Below, one piece after another: positions 45,601-58,200 of a stretch of DNA of 64,000 nt. The stretch is from Hypholoma sublateritium FD-334 SS-4 (Eukaryota; Basidiomycota; Agaricomycetes; Agaricales; Strophariaceae): the NCBI GenBank assembly GCA_000827495.1, contig KN817532.1, forward strand, positions 315,388 through 379,387. Reading direction: 5' to 3'. Made by a program: the position numbers and the translations under genes. Position 1 is the first letter of the stretch, and the number at the start of each line of letters is the position of its first letter. The notes under the pieces are model-generated. The model had not been told where the DNA came from, ran no database searches, and saw only the letters and a list, made by a program, of their open reading frames with translations.

Positions 45601-47606
45601 CAGGCGCGTCATCTGGGCTCGTGCCATCTGGACTCGATAGGAACAGCACCTCCGCACCCGACGCTGCGTCCATCAGCACATCGGCTGCGCAGACGACGCT
45701 GCACGCGTCGCAGCTGATCATCCGCGCCGTGAAGGACGCGTACGCCACGCAGCGCGCAATCTCCATATTTTCTTCGCCTTCCTCCTCTTTCTCCCCCTCC
45801 GCCTCTCCCGGCAAGACCAACTCGTGGCCGATAGCGGTCTCGCCGGCAATGTTCGATTTATATTCGGTCGACAAGATAGTGTTCCACGCCGCGGTCGTCT
45901 GCGCGCACGCGGGGCTCGCCGACAAGGCGCCTCCCCCGCTGGCGATGGACGTCGATGCGGTGCTGGAGGACGCGACTGTGGGCCTCGGCGCACTGCTGAT
46001 GGAGCAGGGCGCGCCGTCCGTGGGCCCGCTGGGGCACGCTCAGCGCAAGGTCGCGGATGTGCTGTACAAGCGCACGCAGTTCCGCGTGAACTCGGCGAGC
46101 CATGGGATGAAGCGCAAGCACAGCCAGGCCAACCTGAGCAATGTGAGCAATGCCTTCGGACGTATGTGCTTTTGTCATTGTTTGTTGTACGGAAAGAGAA
46201 CTAATATTTTGCTTGTGCCAGTCTGGTTGCCTAACGGCCAATCGACCAACATCATCAGCCTTCCGGGGCCAGAGCACGATTGGATGGACAGCTACCAGAA
46301 CCAGGTGAACGCAGTTGACATGCATGCCTCATCGCAGTCCCAGGCGCCTTGTCCGCCGAACTTCACCCGGGACCGGCCCAAGCCAGACCTGCAATCCGCT
46401 GTGCGCCAGGCAGTGGCAGTACGCGATTTAGCGCGGGTGGACGACGAGAAAGACAAGAAGTATGCGAAGAAAACTTCTTACCCCTCTGTTGGCTTCCGCG
46501 TTCGTCCCGGCAAGGACGGTCAGACACGGGCACGCGGGCTCTCGAGCGCGGCGCAGCAGCCGCTGATGACGTCGACTCCGCGACCGCTGCGGTCTGCAGA
46601 CACCGTCCTGGCGTATCAGCAGCAGCAGAAGCAAAAGCTGCAGGCGATCGCTGATGGGCCACCGGCAAACGGCGGCCCGGCCTCGTCCTCAAGCTATGAG
46701 GAGGATCTGAACCGCTCGCGCTCATCGTCTTTCAGCCACGTCCAGCCGAACCCTTCACAGCAGCACCAGCAGCAGCCGTCACAGCATTCGGACAGTGCCG
46801 CGGAGGATCTCCAGTACCCTTTCTTTGGGGGCGCCACACCATCGGAGATGCTGAATATGCAGCAGATGCTTCCCAGGAAACGTTATAGCATTCACGAGCA
46901 GACACAACCGCCACAGCCCCTGTCGCCCGAGCACCCACCTTTTACTCCGCATATCTTTGATCAGTCGCACTCGCAAGCGATGTATGAACAGGCGTACGAC
47001 GGATCGTCTGGAACAGCGGTCGAGGGCATTGGGTACAGTACCGTGTCCAGCCCATTCTCAAATGGCGCGCCGACCTCCTCGTCGGGCTCGCCGTTCACGA
47101 CGACGAGCGTTGTGAGCGGCGGGCATCCGCCCACACCGACGTTTGGGCCACACGCCCCGGTTTTCGGGCCGCAGCCGCTCGATGATCTCCCCACATCGAG
47201 TCCGACGACATATTTCCACACCCCAAATGTGTTCAATGACTCGGCGTATCCTGGGCCGTCGACATCATCGGCGCACCTCTCGCATCAGCAGCAGCAGCAC
47301 AATATGGCCCTCGGACTGAATATGGAGATGTCTATATCCAGCGCGCCCGGGTACGAGAAGGCGGCGCACCAGAACGCGATGTACGATATCAAGTCGTCGA
47401 TCGAGCAGCACCAGATCGCACACCAGCAGCGGCAGATGCCGGCGATGGAGGGGTACGACGACCAGGGCCACCAGCTGGGGATGGGGATGCCCGCTGCGGC
47501 GTCGTGGACGGCGGAGCAGCAGCGGCAGCAACCACAGCAGCCGCATCAACAGTCGCCATCGAACGCGTTTTGGAGTAATGGCCCCGAATACCGGTTCTAC
47601 CCATAA
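42665..47606 (+). CDS. Zn2Cys6 (GAL4-type) fungal transcription factor
   Basis: Eight exons: 42665-42747, 42814-42841, 42908-43014, 43078-44542, 44645-44904, 44967-45227, 45284-46161 and 46222-47606; 1488 residues. The start MDAPPQLTNGHSAAATMQQP is followed by a zinc cluster with Cys at 35, 38, 45, 51, 54 and 63 (C-x2-C-x6-C-x5-C-x2-C-x8-C) and basic KRLKLK. After it comes a dimerisation-like segment (DLHSLNNRLIQVEHAMALI), then Ser/His/Gln-rich sequence. The fungal-specific middle homology region follows (FFAVMCGVLAIGAS, KLVNAARGMGLAKD, WKKMIWWEVLYYDLFTADAL). The C-terminal ~400 residues are low-complexity and Gln/Pro/His-rich, as in activation domains. The intron 46162-46221 is a multiple of three without a stop but has GTATGT and GCCAG borders. 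The target pathway cannot be read from sequence; closeness to cellulase genes (13 kb) proves nothing. Confidence 0.88.
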
Positions 47607-48545
47607 CAGCGCCACTGCGGTGGTTCTGGGTATGATTCTTTCCTTCTGTGATTTCTGGGGTTCTCTCTATGTGTCCTATTATATCCACACCCACTCAGTC
47701 CTTTGCTTTGATTAATGCCCACGATTACGACTATGATGTTACTTATGCCCTTGTTTTGCTTGCTCTCCTTGGTTCTTATGCTGCTCTATTGCCTGTCGCC
47801 AGTTTTGGTCTCATTGTATTACTACTGCCCTCTTCCCCTGGCTCTCACGTTGATCGCTCTCCCGCTCTATCTATGTGCTGTTTCCCTGTTTTATTGCTGT
47901 AGCCGCTCCTTTGCAGCACATCTGTAACAATCTATATACGAGGCCCTATCTATTCCTGCCTCCGCCTATTAAACTTTTATTGGGTATCAACGTCGAATAT
48001 ATCTTTGGGTTTGGCTATCAGATGGCTTTGGCTTTTAGTAACGAAAGTGATCGTACCGTATCATAATATAATAAAGCGACAGCTTTCTCACGGCTTAGTC
48101 ACAAACAACGTGGCATTTTTCTCACATCTTGCGCGCGACTTTGTGCAGCTGCTTTTGCACCGCGGCCATCGTTGTTGTCTCCAATTCGCTCTCGCCACGA
48201 CATTCCGATGGTTGAAGGACATTCCGATGGATGAAATTCTCATCTGCATGTTTCGAGTTCCCTGTACAGCATGTGTGTAAATTTCACATTTTCTGCATCT
48301 TTTCTTTTACTTATTGGCTCCTTCAAAGGTCATGTATGATGTATCTCATACTATACTTCTAATTAACTTATTTTACTCTTTGTCAACCCTGAATACATGT
48401 TGAGTCGGATTGACCTGTGTATCTCAAAAATGTTGCATGAAACCGTGCCCTGGCGCGCAGAGCTGAGCCCCCGTGCGAAGCACGGGTCGGCGGCTCGTCT
48501 ATTTTGTTCTTTGTGGCGTGATAGGCATGCAGGCACCGTTACATG
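47607..48545. other. Convergent 3' intergenic region
   Basis: The 3' flank of the zinc-cluster gene (plus) faces the 3' end of a minus-strand gene. T- and CT-rich, with small hydrophobic open frames (47648-47927) that look like composition effects. No gene is called. Confidence 0.5.
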
Positions 48546-49115
48546 TTACATGTCGATGTGATGGGCGATGACCACGAAGCATATCAGAGTGAGCACACCA
48601 ACGGCGATATAGCTCCCCGCGAGCAGCCGTCTGTCCGCGGCCCCTGCCTTCCCCGACCTAAATCCGAACTCCAGGGAGCTCTGCGCATACGAATATGGCC
48701 AGCGCGTGCGCGCGAATCCGCGGGGGTCGCGGTGGTGCGCTGCGGCACTCTTCAGCTTGGGGCTGGGGCTCGCTGCGGCGCCGAAACTGACGAGCCCCGG
48801 GACGGCGCCGGGGTAGAAGTCCGCGGCGGTGATCTCGAGCGCAGCGCGCCCTGCGTCCCACTGTGGCGTGTGCGTGTGCGTGTGCGCGCTGCCGTCGCCA
48901 CCGGCCTCGGCTTGGGCCTCGATATCGGGTGACGGCACGCGAGCGAGGTTCTCGAAGCGCCCTTCCTCGGCGTGCGCGTAGAGCGCGTCGTTCGCGTGCA
49001 GCCGCAGGAGCGCGCGGTGAAAGGCGCGCGGGGAGGCTGGGCCGCCGTGGAGGAGGAGCTGGCGCGCTTTGAAGGAGAGCGCGTCGGGTGCAGGGCGCGA
49101 GGCGACGGTAAGCAT
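48546..49115 (-). CDS. Probable tail-anchored small protein, unrecognised
   Basis: A single-exon frame of 189 codons starts MLTVASRPAPDALSFKARQL and ends in one hydrophobic helix (LLAGSYIAVGVLTLICFVVI, about residues 164-183) followed by AHHIDM. A single C-terminal membrane segment with almost no residues beyond it suggests post-translational insertion into an ER or mitochondrial membrane. The middle has an HGGPASPRAFHRALLRLHAN segment, ENLARVPSPDIEAQ, a short His-Thr run from a TG/CG-rich dinucleotide tract and a PQWDAGRAALEITAADFYPG segment. The GC-rich sequence leaves two other minus frames open (203 and 146 codons); I prefer this one because of its non-random composition and clean C-terminal helix. 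I do not recognise the family. Confidence 0.6.
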   Translation of the reverse strand: MLTVASRPAPDALSFKARQLLLHGGPASPRAFHRALLRLHANDALYAHAEEGRFENLARVPSPDIEAQAEAGGDGSAHTHTHTPQWDAGRAALEITAADFYPGAVPGLVSFGAAASPSPKLKSAAAHHRDPRGFARTRWPYSYAQSSLEFGFRSGKAGAADRRLLAGSYIAVGVLTLICFVVIAHHIDM

Positions 49116-50049
49116 TGAGAGGAGATATGGGGTGGACTTGCGTGTTTGTGAGTTTTAATGGGATTATTAGGTGGTGCGCGTTGTTGAAACATACAAGGCG
49201 CGCATAAAGTTCATGCGCCAACGCGCGGCGGTTGGATTGACGCGCTGCCAATGATTGGAGATTCAGCAATCTAGGTTCATGAATGTCTCGCTTTCTAAAT
49301 GTGGTGCCAAAAAAGTGGATTGAAGTGAGAGTCCAGGCCCAGGCCGCAGGCTTGTCTGTAGGTACATGATGTCCGTGATAAAATCATGGCAATTATTATG
49401 CTACCTGCTCAGTGTTGACGTGAGCCTCGGTATTGGCGTTGTATCTGCGTTCCCAAAATTCCAATTCTCTACCTAATTACACTGTATATTATATCGCGTA
49501 GAAGGGTTTACTTATTAGAATTTTATCCAGTATCCTGTGAGCTACTTAGAATACCGTTTATGAAGTGGGATAAGTATCCTCTAATTTTATGGCTGCATTC
49601 GGCAGCAAACGGATATTCTACCGGATGAAATAATAAAAGGTAAACTGGACATTAATCATGTATAAATTATGCAACAAATCATCCAAGAACATTCAAATGC
49701 GTCGAATGTTTCTACTTACACGAGTGCCACCGGTGCTCGGCCCGTTCGCGTTATCACTTACCAATAGTAGCTTACTAATGAGGCGCTTATTGAATTCGGC
49801 ACCTTCGGCACAGATTCACTCTCACAGAACTTGCACGGAACCATACCGCCTGCCAACTTGAATAGCCACGGTCGTGCACACTGCAGATTATTTCAATTAT
49901 CAAGGCACGATGTAGTCCCGTGTATATAGGCGCCAGTGGCTCGAATCGCGAAGATGATTGACGCTCCTTATCTTGCCAACATCCAAACTCGCGGCGCCGC
50001 AACCTGGAAGCCTCACTTGCATCGATAAACCACTTGGAAACCACATAAA
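49116..50049. other. Intergenic, upstream of second CorA-like gene
   Basis: Divergent spacer holding promoters for the minus-strand tail-anchored protein and the plus-strand CorA-like gene. No gene or repeat is seen. Confidence 0.5.
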
Positions 50050-51826
50050 ATGTCCAGGATTGGCAGAGCGACATACCCGGAGATTGAGTGTTGGTCAGCC
50101 GTTCATCCGCGGGCGCCTACATCTGCAAAAAAGGAGTCTCAGGAGTCTGTCGGGGTAATCGCTCAGACTAAGATCATTGGCGATGAATCTCAGCCGCAAG
50201 TGTTTCACAGTGAACGGTCGTTCTTGGATGACTTCGCGCCAAGCTCGAGTTCTTACAAAGAAAATAGGAATGCGCGAGAGGTGCCCTTGCGAATTTTGTG
50301 CGTCTTGCCCCCAGTGTTGCGCCGGAAGCCAGCTCATCCTATTTGCTTTGGGTAGCTTCATTGACTCCGAGCCCATTGCCAGTAGTGCTCCAAGAGGGTC
50401 ATTTGACAATACTCAGAAAATGGACTCATGGTTCACAGCGACCTGCGGTGTCTCTCCGCTTTTCTTAAGGTTGTTTTGTCCTTCAGACGAGCCTTATCGC
50501 AACGATGGAGGGGCGTCATTCTCGAGAAAGGATGCATGGGGGAATATTATCTCTCTTGGTATTTATTTCACTCTTATAACGACGCCTTTTATTCAGACTC
50601 TCTTCCTGCCCCTCTCAGATGGTTTTTATCAAATTGCTTCTGGTATTACTCTCAAACCATCGTATCTCTGGTACAAGCATTCGACGACTAAAAACCAAGA
50701 TATCGCGTCCACTTACATCATCTACCAATGTCCACAATCCGCCAAAGATCAAATTATATCCATTCTCCAAGAAACCCCGGCTTGTCTTTTACGGCCGCTT
50801 TCCGTCGACGCGTTGATACTTGCGGAGCAGTTAAACCACTGGGGTACCTCCATGTACCACGATCACTCTAAGCTGCGTCCTATTGTCAGTACAACACCTG
50901 CAGATGCAGTTCGCATGCGAGAGCCACGCTAAACTCCTGTAGATGTCCAAGGTCCGCGAGCACGAGGAGTTTCCCGAGGACACCGTGTACAACCTCCATT
51001 TCCTGTCTGAGCACTTCCACGCCGTGCGCGCTGTCCTCGAGGACCTGAAGGAGCGCACAGAACACCTGCTCGATGTCTATAGAAAATACCCGACCTTGAT
51101 GCGGCCCAGTGCGCGGCTGGTGGGCGAGTTCGGTGACGTCGAGGATTCACTGGCATATCTGCTCGCGCAGACGCGGACGCTGATGCGCTGGGTGGGCACG
51201 TACATCGAGCATACGCAGATTGCCGTGGGTTTACTGTTCAACCTCGATACGGCGTCCATCGCCAAGTCGACGCAGCAGGACAGCTCGTCCATGATCACGT
51301 ATGTCTGCCCTTGTCTGCATTATTGATGTGCACAATGAGTTGATCGTATTAATCCCTAGTATGGCCGCCGTCACCATGTTCTTCCTTCCGGGCACCTTCG
51401 TCTCAGTAGGTCCCGCTCGCGCTTGCGAATGCACACATCAGCTAACTAAATACGTCATGCGATAACTCGTCATTCTAGGCCCTATTCAGCATGGTGTTCT
51501 TCAACGCGGACCCCTCCAACACCGGCCTGCTCGTCAACAGCCAGCTGTGGCTGTTCTTCGTGATCACCGTCCCGCTCACCGTCGCCGTGTTCCTCACGTG
51601 GGAGCTCTGGCGCCGCTGGCGCGTCGACTCTCAGCGGAAGTCGTCGCCGTCTAACAAGCGCACGGCGAGTCCGGATGCGGATGATATTAACCCGGACGAG
51701 GGTGGAGAAGCACTCGCATATGGGCTCGAGGAAGGAGGGGCATTCAGGGCGTCGCCATCGCCGACGTCTAGCTTACGCGGGGGAACCAAGCTGCGCACGC
51801 ATCGTCATTCCACTCTATCGCGATAG
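50050..51826 (+). CDS. CorA-like membrane protein lacking the GMN motif
   Basis: Six exons in my model: 50050-50313, 50417-50558, 50619-50884, 50943-51298, 51360-51405 and 51479-51826; 473 residues, all in frame. The first junction (103-nt intron) is the least certain. The N-terminal half has WFTATCGVSPLFLRLF, YLWYKHSTTKNQDIASTYII and ILAEQLNHWGTSMYHDHSK. The C-terminal half has the coiled region EDSLAYLLAQTRTLMRWVGT, DSSSMITMAAVTMFFLPGTF, VSALFSMVFFN in place of the CorA GMN region, a second membrane segment (LWLFFVITVPLTVAVFLTW) and a basic tail. These are features of fungal CorA-like proteins with two C-terminal membrane helices. GMN is replaced by FSMVFF, so canonical Mg2+ selectivity is doubtful. 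Intron 50559-50618 is a multiple of three and open; if read as coding, it adds a hydrophobic segment. Confidence 0.75.
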
Positions 51827-52282
51827 GCCGACATGCGCAGGAATAAAAATTCCTAGGAGAGGCGAGTGCAGCTTGAACCTCTGCTTTCTGTTGATTATCA
51901 ACATCGGCCCGTTGCGCTACTAGGGCTCAAAGCTAGTCTTTAATGTTGTACTTATAGACATTTATTGTGTACTATGATTTAGTAGCACTTGATTGAATTA
52001 TACGCTGTCATTATGTTGTACCAATAATTATGGACAGCAGCAAGGGATGAGTGCTCTGCTTCCAGACTAACGACGACAGGATGAGAACAAGATATACTTT
52101 GAATTATTGTAGCAAATTTAGATGAGATATACATGGAGTATAGAAAGAAGATTGCAAGAATAACGTGAGGAAGATAGTCGTAAGTCATAATGAGAGGAAA
52201 GTGAACGCAAAGTCATGTAGATTACAGATAATATCAATATAGGTACTCATATAGGCATCAAAATAAATGTTTCGTGAAGGCA
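51827..52282. other. Convergent 3' intergenic region
   Basis: AT-rich spacer between the 3' ends of the CorA-like gene (plus) and the giant gene (minus). No gene is seen. Confidence 0.5.
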
Positions 52283-55200
52283 TTAACGGTGTTGGTCATA
52301 CATCGATGAATCTGAGGGTGCTCCAAACAACCCGACGGCTGGAACCATCATCGTAGGCTCCATTATTGGTGGTGTGAGCTGATTGCGTTCCGCTGGAAAA
52401 GATATGTCAGAATAAGTCATCAGCAATACGTATTATCGATACTCACGCTGCCAAGTTGCCCATGATCCCGGCCCTCGATGCAGTGGTTCAAAGCCGCCAG
52501 GTGGGGCATGCATTGCGACAGGGATAGCTGACGTTGACGCTACCGGACGAGGAGCTTCAGCCTTTTTCTTCTTCTTTGGGCGAACGTGGACGGTGCGCCA
52601 GGCGGGTTTGGCAAACGGTGGAACATCCGGCATAGGTGGCATTTCGGGCATTGGCATTTCGCCAGGAGGAGGACCAGGAGGACCAGGCGGTTTCCTAAAC
52701 GACGTTGAGAACAACTCGACACTGGTTAAAATGAAATTGATTTACCAGTCGGGTTCGTACTCTCCTCCAGGACCATATTTGGCTTTCATACATAGCAAAT
52801 CACCGATTTCACTGCGTAAAATGGTTAACAGATACCCAAGTTGGTGATGTTCATCAACGTACTGTTGAAGAGCTCGTCTCTCTTCGCGGATCTTCCCGAC
52901 TTCTCCGAGTAGCATGCGTACTTCAGTGGCTAAAGCTCTGCTGAATTCGTCGAGATACTGGGGTAATGTAAGTATCCAGTTTGGGCAATATGAAAGAATG
53001 AACCTACTCCTTGAACGTTGAATGGTACTTGTTCATTTGCAGTGGATCGAACTACTTCAATGGTTTCCAGATGGTGCTTCTCGCAATCCGCTCTCCAGCC
53101 TAGTGATACAAAACATGAGATCAGGTCTACGCTATTGACGATATCGATGAACTTACTTTCGGACAGAGAGTGCAATAATTCACGTTGCTCGTGGTTCTGT
53201 TTCTGTAGATCCTCAATGATCCTTTCGAGAGCTGCGTAAAGGCGATCAGCCAAGCGGCAACGGATAGCAATAAAATAACTCTTACCATCTTTTGACTCGC
53301 GCCTGTCTTGCTCTGACCTCTCCCTATCTGCCTGCATATCGTCGTGGATTTTGCGAATGATATCATGCAGTTCGATCGATTGCAGCTCTTTGTCCGCTCG
53401 TCGCGCTTGCTTTTCTTCATGGCGGGAATCCATTAAGCTCTTCTTCGTCTCGAGCATATCGCGTTGATCCTGAAGCAGATTCGTTAGGTCTTCTAACTGT
53501 TTTCGGACGAAGTCATCTCGTTCTGCAAGCTCGCGCTGTTCCCTTTCCCTGAGTTCCGCGTCCTCTGCCGCTCGCTGTTGCTTCTCGCCATCAAACTCAT
53601 CACGCAGTTGGGCAAGTTGTTCTTCGAGAGCACGAATGCGGGCATCCTTTTCTTCGACAATCAAATCCCTTTCGCGCTTCAATTCATCTAACATAGCCGC
53701 GCGTTCCTCTGCCAACTCTTGGCGCTCTCGCTGAGCCTCCTCTCGTTCTTCTCTCACGGTCTCCAGAACATCGCTGGCATGCTGGCTGGCGGCGGCGGCG
53801 GCTACAGTTCGGATTGTGTGGATAGATGACTTGTCACTGATATCTGCCTCAAGCCGGTCGCCGGGGGCCGGCACATCGGCGGCAGCTTGCGGCGCTGGAA
53901 GTGCTGCCAACCGTGTCTCCAGATCGTCCCAAATACCGGCTGCGCGCTCGCGGGCTTCGCGCGTTCTTGCTTCCTCGTTTTGAAGGAAAATATCATCCCG
54001 ATGTTCTTCATGACTGCGGAACTCGAGCTCTCGCTGGTCCTCTGCCTCCTGCGCCGCGGCGGCAGTGACGTACAGTCGATTGGCGGCTGCGTTCAGCTCC
54101 TCCAGTTGGCCACGGCTTTCTTCGGCAACCTGGAAGTTGAAAGGAGTGGCAGTTGCCTCTCGCGGAGGCGGTTCCACGGCTGGGCGGCGCTCAGAAGCTT
54201 CAGTGGGTGGCCGTGTCCGTCTAGTTGACGCAGTGGTAGGCTGCCGATGAACAGCAGGAGATCCAGCAGCTTCAGAGCGAGGGGTTTCGGAGCGAAGTAC
54301 TTCGGAGCGAGGTGCTTCGGAGCGAGGCGCTTCGGAGCGAGGTGCCATGCTACCGCCAGCCTGTTCATCATGAGGTGGTATACCGGTACTAGCTCGTTCC
54401 TCAGCGGGTAGAGCGCCTGAAGGATGTATTGCGGGGTGACCCTCTTCACTGCGCTGACGAGAGGCAGAACGCCCAGCAGCTGGCTCAAATACAGTAGATG
54501 GTCTTGGTGGTAAGGGCTGGTCGTCGTGAACAATGCTTTCAGCAATAGAAGGCTCCGGAGCATCTCCACCCGTGCGACGAGGATGTCGACTATCGTCTGC
54601 ATAATCGGAATAGCGTGCATCAGAATAGTCTCCTGTATCATAATGCCATGTTAGTGGATTGTTAAGTCAAAAAATCGTAGTGAGCTTACCGGACGGTCTT
54701 CGTGGTGTTGTAGTACGGCTTCTGCCAAGCCCGCCTGTGTCATCAATAGTCATGACTGTAGGCGGCCTGCGCCCGCGCCCATGCCTCTCAGGAACTGTGA
54801 CCACGACGCTAGGAGCGGAACGTGGAGAAGGGGGACCATCGTCATAAGCTGATACACGACCTGATGGGCGAATAGGCCGAGGACTTGCTGAACGAGGTCG
54901 TCCCTGCGTTGGCGTTCGTCCAGATGATGCAACACTTCGTACAGGAGACCAACGGCGCTCGCGTCCAGTTGTTGGAGATCGGTCGCGAGATTGTAGAGGT
55001 CTTACACGACGTTCTAACGGATCATCGTGTACATATCCACGAGCACTTCTAGATGTTCCAGTTCCAGTACGTGTTCTTCCGATAGGTCTGGGGGCAGGAG
55101 ATAGAGAGCGAGACCGCGGAGGAGAGTACGACCGACTACGCAGGGAACGCGAACGTCTCGAACTGGGCGACGGCGAATAGCGCGCTCTAGAACGATCACC

Positions 55201-58200
55201 TCCCGTGTACGAGGACGAGCGGCGCGGCGCTCGATGCCTCGAAGTGCGGCGACGCCCTTCCGCAGGGCGACGAGAATAGTCCGGATAACGTCGACCTGAT
55301 GGGCTCGCATCCCGCGAACGGTCTGAAACAACTTCAACGCGAGTGACAGGACGCCTGGGTAAGTGCCGAGGCGATCTGGATCTGGAGCGGTCGGGCGAAC
55401 GAGAACGCGGTATCGAATGGACGCGACTGGATACATGGGGCCGTCTAGGTGAAAATGAGCGCCTTGGAGATCTTGGAGAAATTGAGCGCCTGGGGGAAAC
55501 CGAACGCCTCGACGTGTGTGTGCGACCCGACGGATAATAGCGGCGAGGTGAAGGCGAACGAGAGTCATAGCGATGGGGATATGTTGGATGTGTCATCATC
55601 GTAGGGGGCAGCATAGGCTGACCAGGGATGACAGTAGTGGTTGGTACATACCCTGCTGTAGGAACGTAACCACGAGGCGATCGAGAGCGACGAGAGCGAG
55701 GGGAACGAGAGCGCGGACTCTCGCGATAGCGATGACGGTCAGCATACCGTTCGTCGCGGTAGCGCGGAGAGCGAGACCGAGTGCGCGACCGTTGGTGTGT
55801 GCGAGGCGATCTGGATCGCGAGCGGCGGCTTCGTTCCGTCTGGCCAGGAGGTATAATGATTGGCTGACCCTGAGACCTGCGGGGCGAGCGAGAGCGGGAG
55901 CGGGAACGAGAGCGAGATGTCCTTTGGTAGACGACTGGTGGGGGGCCAAAGCCGGGCATTCCTGGTACCCCGTATCCTGGCATACCTGGCTGGAGGATCA
56001 CTTGCGGCTGGCTTGGGGCTTGTGAATAAGGAGCTGGAGCTGGCGGGCCCGATGGCTGAATAATAACAGGAGCACCTTGTTCCCGCCGAGGGCTTCGACT
56101 GCGACGCGAGCGATGGCTGCGATGACTGGACGACCTGCTGGGCATCATCTGAACCATCGGGGGTGGCCCACCGAATTGTGATTGCGGCAACATAACAGTC
56201 GCAGGTGGCATCTGAAGCTGAGGCTGAGGGGTGTGATGTCGAGGAGAACGCGATCGACTTCGAGAGCGCCGGGTGTCGGTGATGATCACTGGCGCTGCAG
56301 CGGGAGCGGGCTGAGCAGGAGGTGTTCGGTGACGACGACGACTGCGACCACTGCTTCTCGATCTACTGGAGGATCTGGACGGTTGCTGTAAAATCACCCC
56401 AGGTTGCTGGGGATAGAAGCTGGGCTGCATGCTTGGTACCATTGGAACCCCAGTCATCGGTACACCGGACATGGGCATACCAGTCATTGGCATACCAGGC
56501 ATAGGCATACCGGACATTGGCATACCGGACATTGGCATACCAGGCATAGAACCAGGTGGCATCATCACACCCTCAGGTCCATACCCAGGACTTGAAGGAA
56601 CCATGATAGGCTGCTGCGGCTGTTGACCAGGCTGTTGGACAATGATGGTGGTTGGAGATTGCTGGGGTAGCGGAGGCTGAGGCTGTGGTTGAAGACCGTA
56701 CTGCTGCTGCGGTAAATGGTCTGAGTATGTCCTCGGCGACATCGAGCCGGCGGAAGGCGCAACGACGTGAATGGGCGGTTCGCCATATGTTGGTCCCGGA
56801 CGACCGTATGCTGAGCCTGGTCGACTTGGATGCCCATGCGCCGATCCCAGTCGAGGGCTGTGTCGACCACCGCTATCTGGCAGGACGATTGGCATGCCGC
56901 CTTCAGACGGATTGGTGACAGCCAATTGCGGAACATGATGCATCGGAGGGCGGCGTTCACCGCTGCTCGACCGACTATCGTACCTCGGTCGACGTCCGCT
57001 TCTGCCTGTCCGCTGGCTGGGACTGCGACTGGGCCCATAGCTTTCCGGCCTTCGTCGGCTTGCGGTGCGACTGCTGGGGCGGCTCGGCGGCCTGCTGTGG
57101 GGAGTTCGTCGACTTGGCGTGCGCGATCTTTCCGTGCTGTATGTCCTCGAGCTGGACGAACTGGGCGAGACGTGAATGACGTCAGGACCGAAGTCTCCTG
57201 GGTGTCTTGGGGGTATCATCGTGGGGCGGCTGGTGCGACGGCTAGTGCGAGGCGAGCCCGTCGAAGCGCGCGAGCGCGTATAGCCGATCGGGGGAACAAA
57301 TGGCTCTTCGCGTTCCTCTATGGGTATGTGCGATGACGGGGGCATTGGCCCAGGAGTGCGCCCGTAGCCTTCAGTGATAGGTATGAAAGGAGCTCCTCCG
57401 CTCTGCATCATGGTCGACTGGGGCGGCATGCCTGGAATCACAGGAGCAAACTGAGGATGCGGTGTCTGATGCCGCGACATTGGGATGCCAGGAATCACCG
57501 GACCCTCGAAAGGTTGGAATCCGCCAGGTGGCTGCCAGCCTGGTTGAGGCCCTTGCGGCATTGGTATCTGAGGGACGGGCATTTGGGGACCTGGCATTTG
57601 GGGACCTTGAGGAGGTATATAGAATGCAGTATCTTCTTCATCGGTGCCACTCGATACAGATTGAGGTGGACGATGGTCTGGTTGCAGAAACAGAGATATG
57701 AGTACGATGTTTTTCAAATCAAAACAAAACAGCCTACCTCGCATCTGGAGGCCACGAAGGTCGTGACCGAGCTGCTCCACACGAGCAACAACGCCGCGTA
57801 TTTCAGACTGTCTATCATGCACATCTCTCTCCAGCCATTCATTGAGGCCTCGCATATATCTCATCAATTCGCGCTGTTGCTCAACGGTAGCTAATTGCGC
57901 GAGACGATTTTCCTGTGATATCACGCGTTAGAACACAGAATTCAGACTCAAGAAGAAACTTGCCCGAAGAATTTCCATGAGCGAATCAAATAGAGGAGGC
58001 AGCTGCACAACCGTCTGCAAAAAAAAATCAGCGGATGTCGATGTGCGAAGAAAGTACGACGCACAGGACCACTCGGCATAGGAACATATGTAGGTCCCGG
58101 CTGCGTCTGCAAACCTGGGCCACCGTGTCCAGGACTTGGCCCGCCATCTGCAGGAACTTGCGGGGCAGTGGGCTGAAAGAAAGAATGAGAACGAGGCGCG

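Noticed and set aside
46162..46221. Reading 46162-46221 of the zinc-cluster gene as coding (open in frame).
   Set aside because: GTATGT and GCCAG borders, a typical 60-nt length and the odd insert MCFCHCLLYGKRTN point to an intron.
48658..49269. 203-codon and 146-codon minus frames overlapping the tail-anchored protein.
   Set aside because: Arginine/alanine-rich frames typical of GC-rich sequence read in the wrong phase; the chosen frame has the clean C-terminal membrane helix.
50520..50700. Apparent pair of compensating frameshifts in the second CorA-like gene (a five-G run at 50538-50542 seemed to shift frame into an open, aromatic-rich alternative frame).
   Set aside because: A 60-nt GTATTT...CTCTCAG intron (50559-50618) explains the region without any frameshift; the original frame continues with YLWYKHSTTKNQDIAS.
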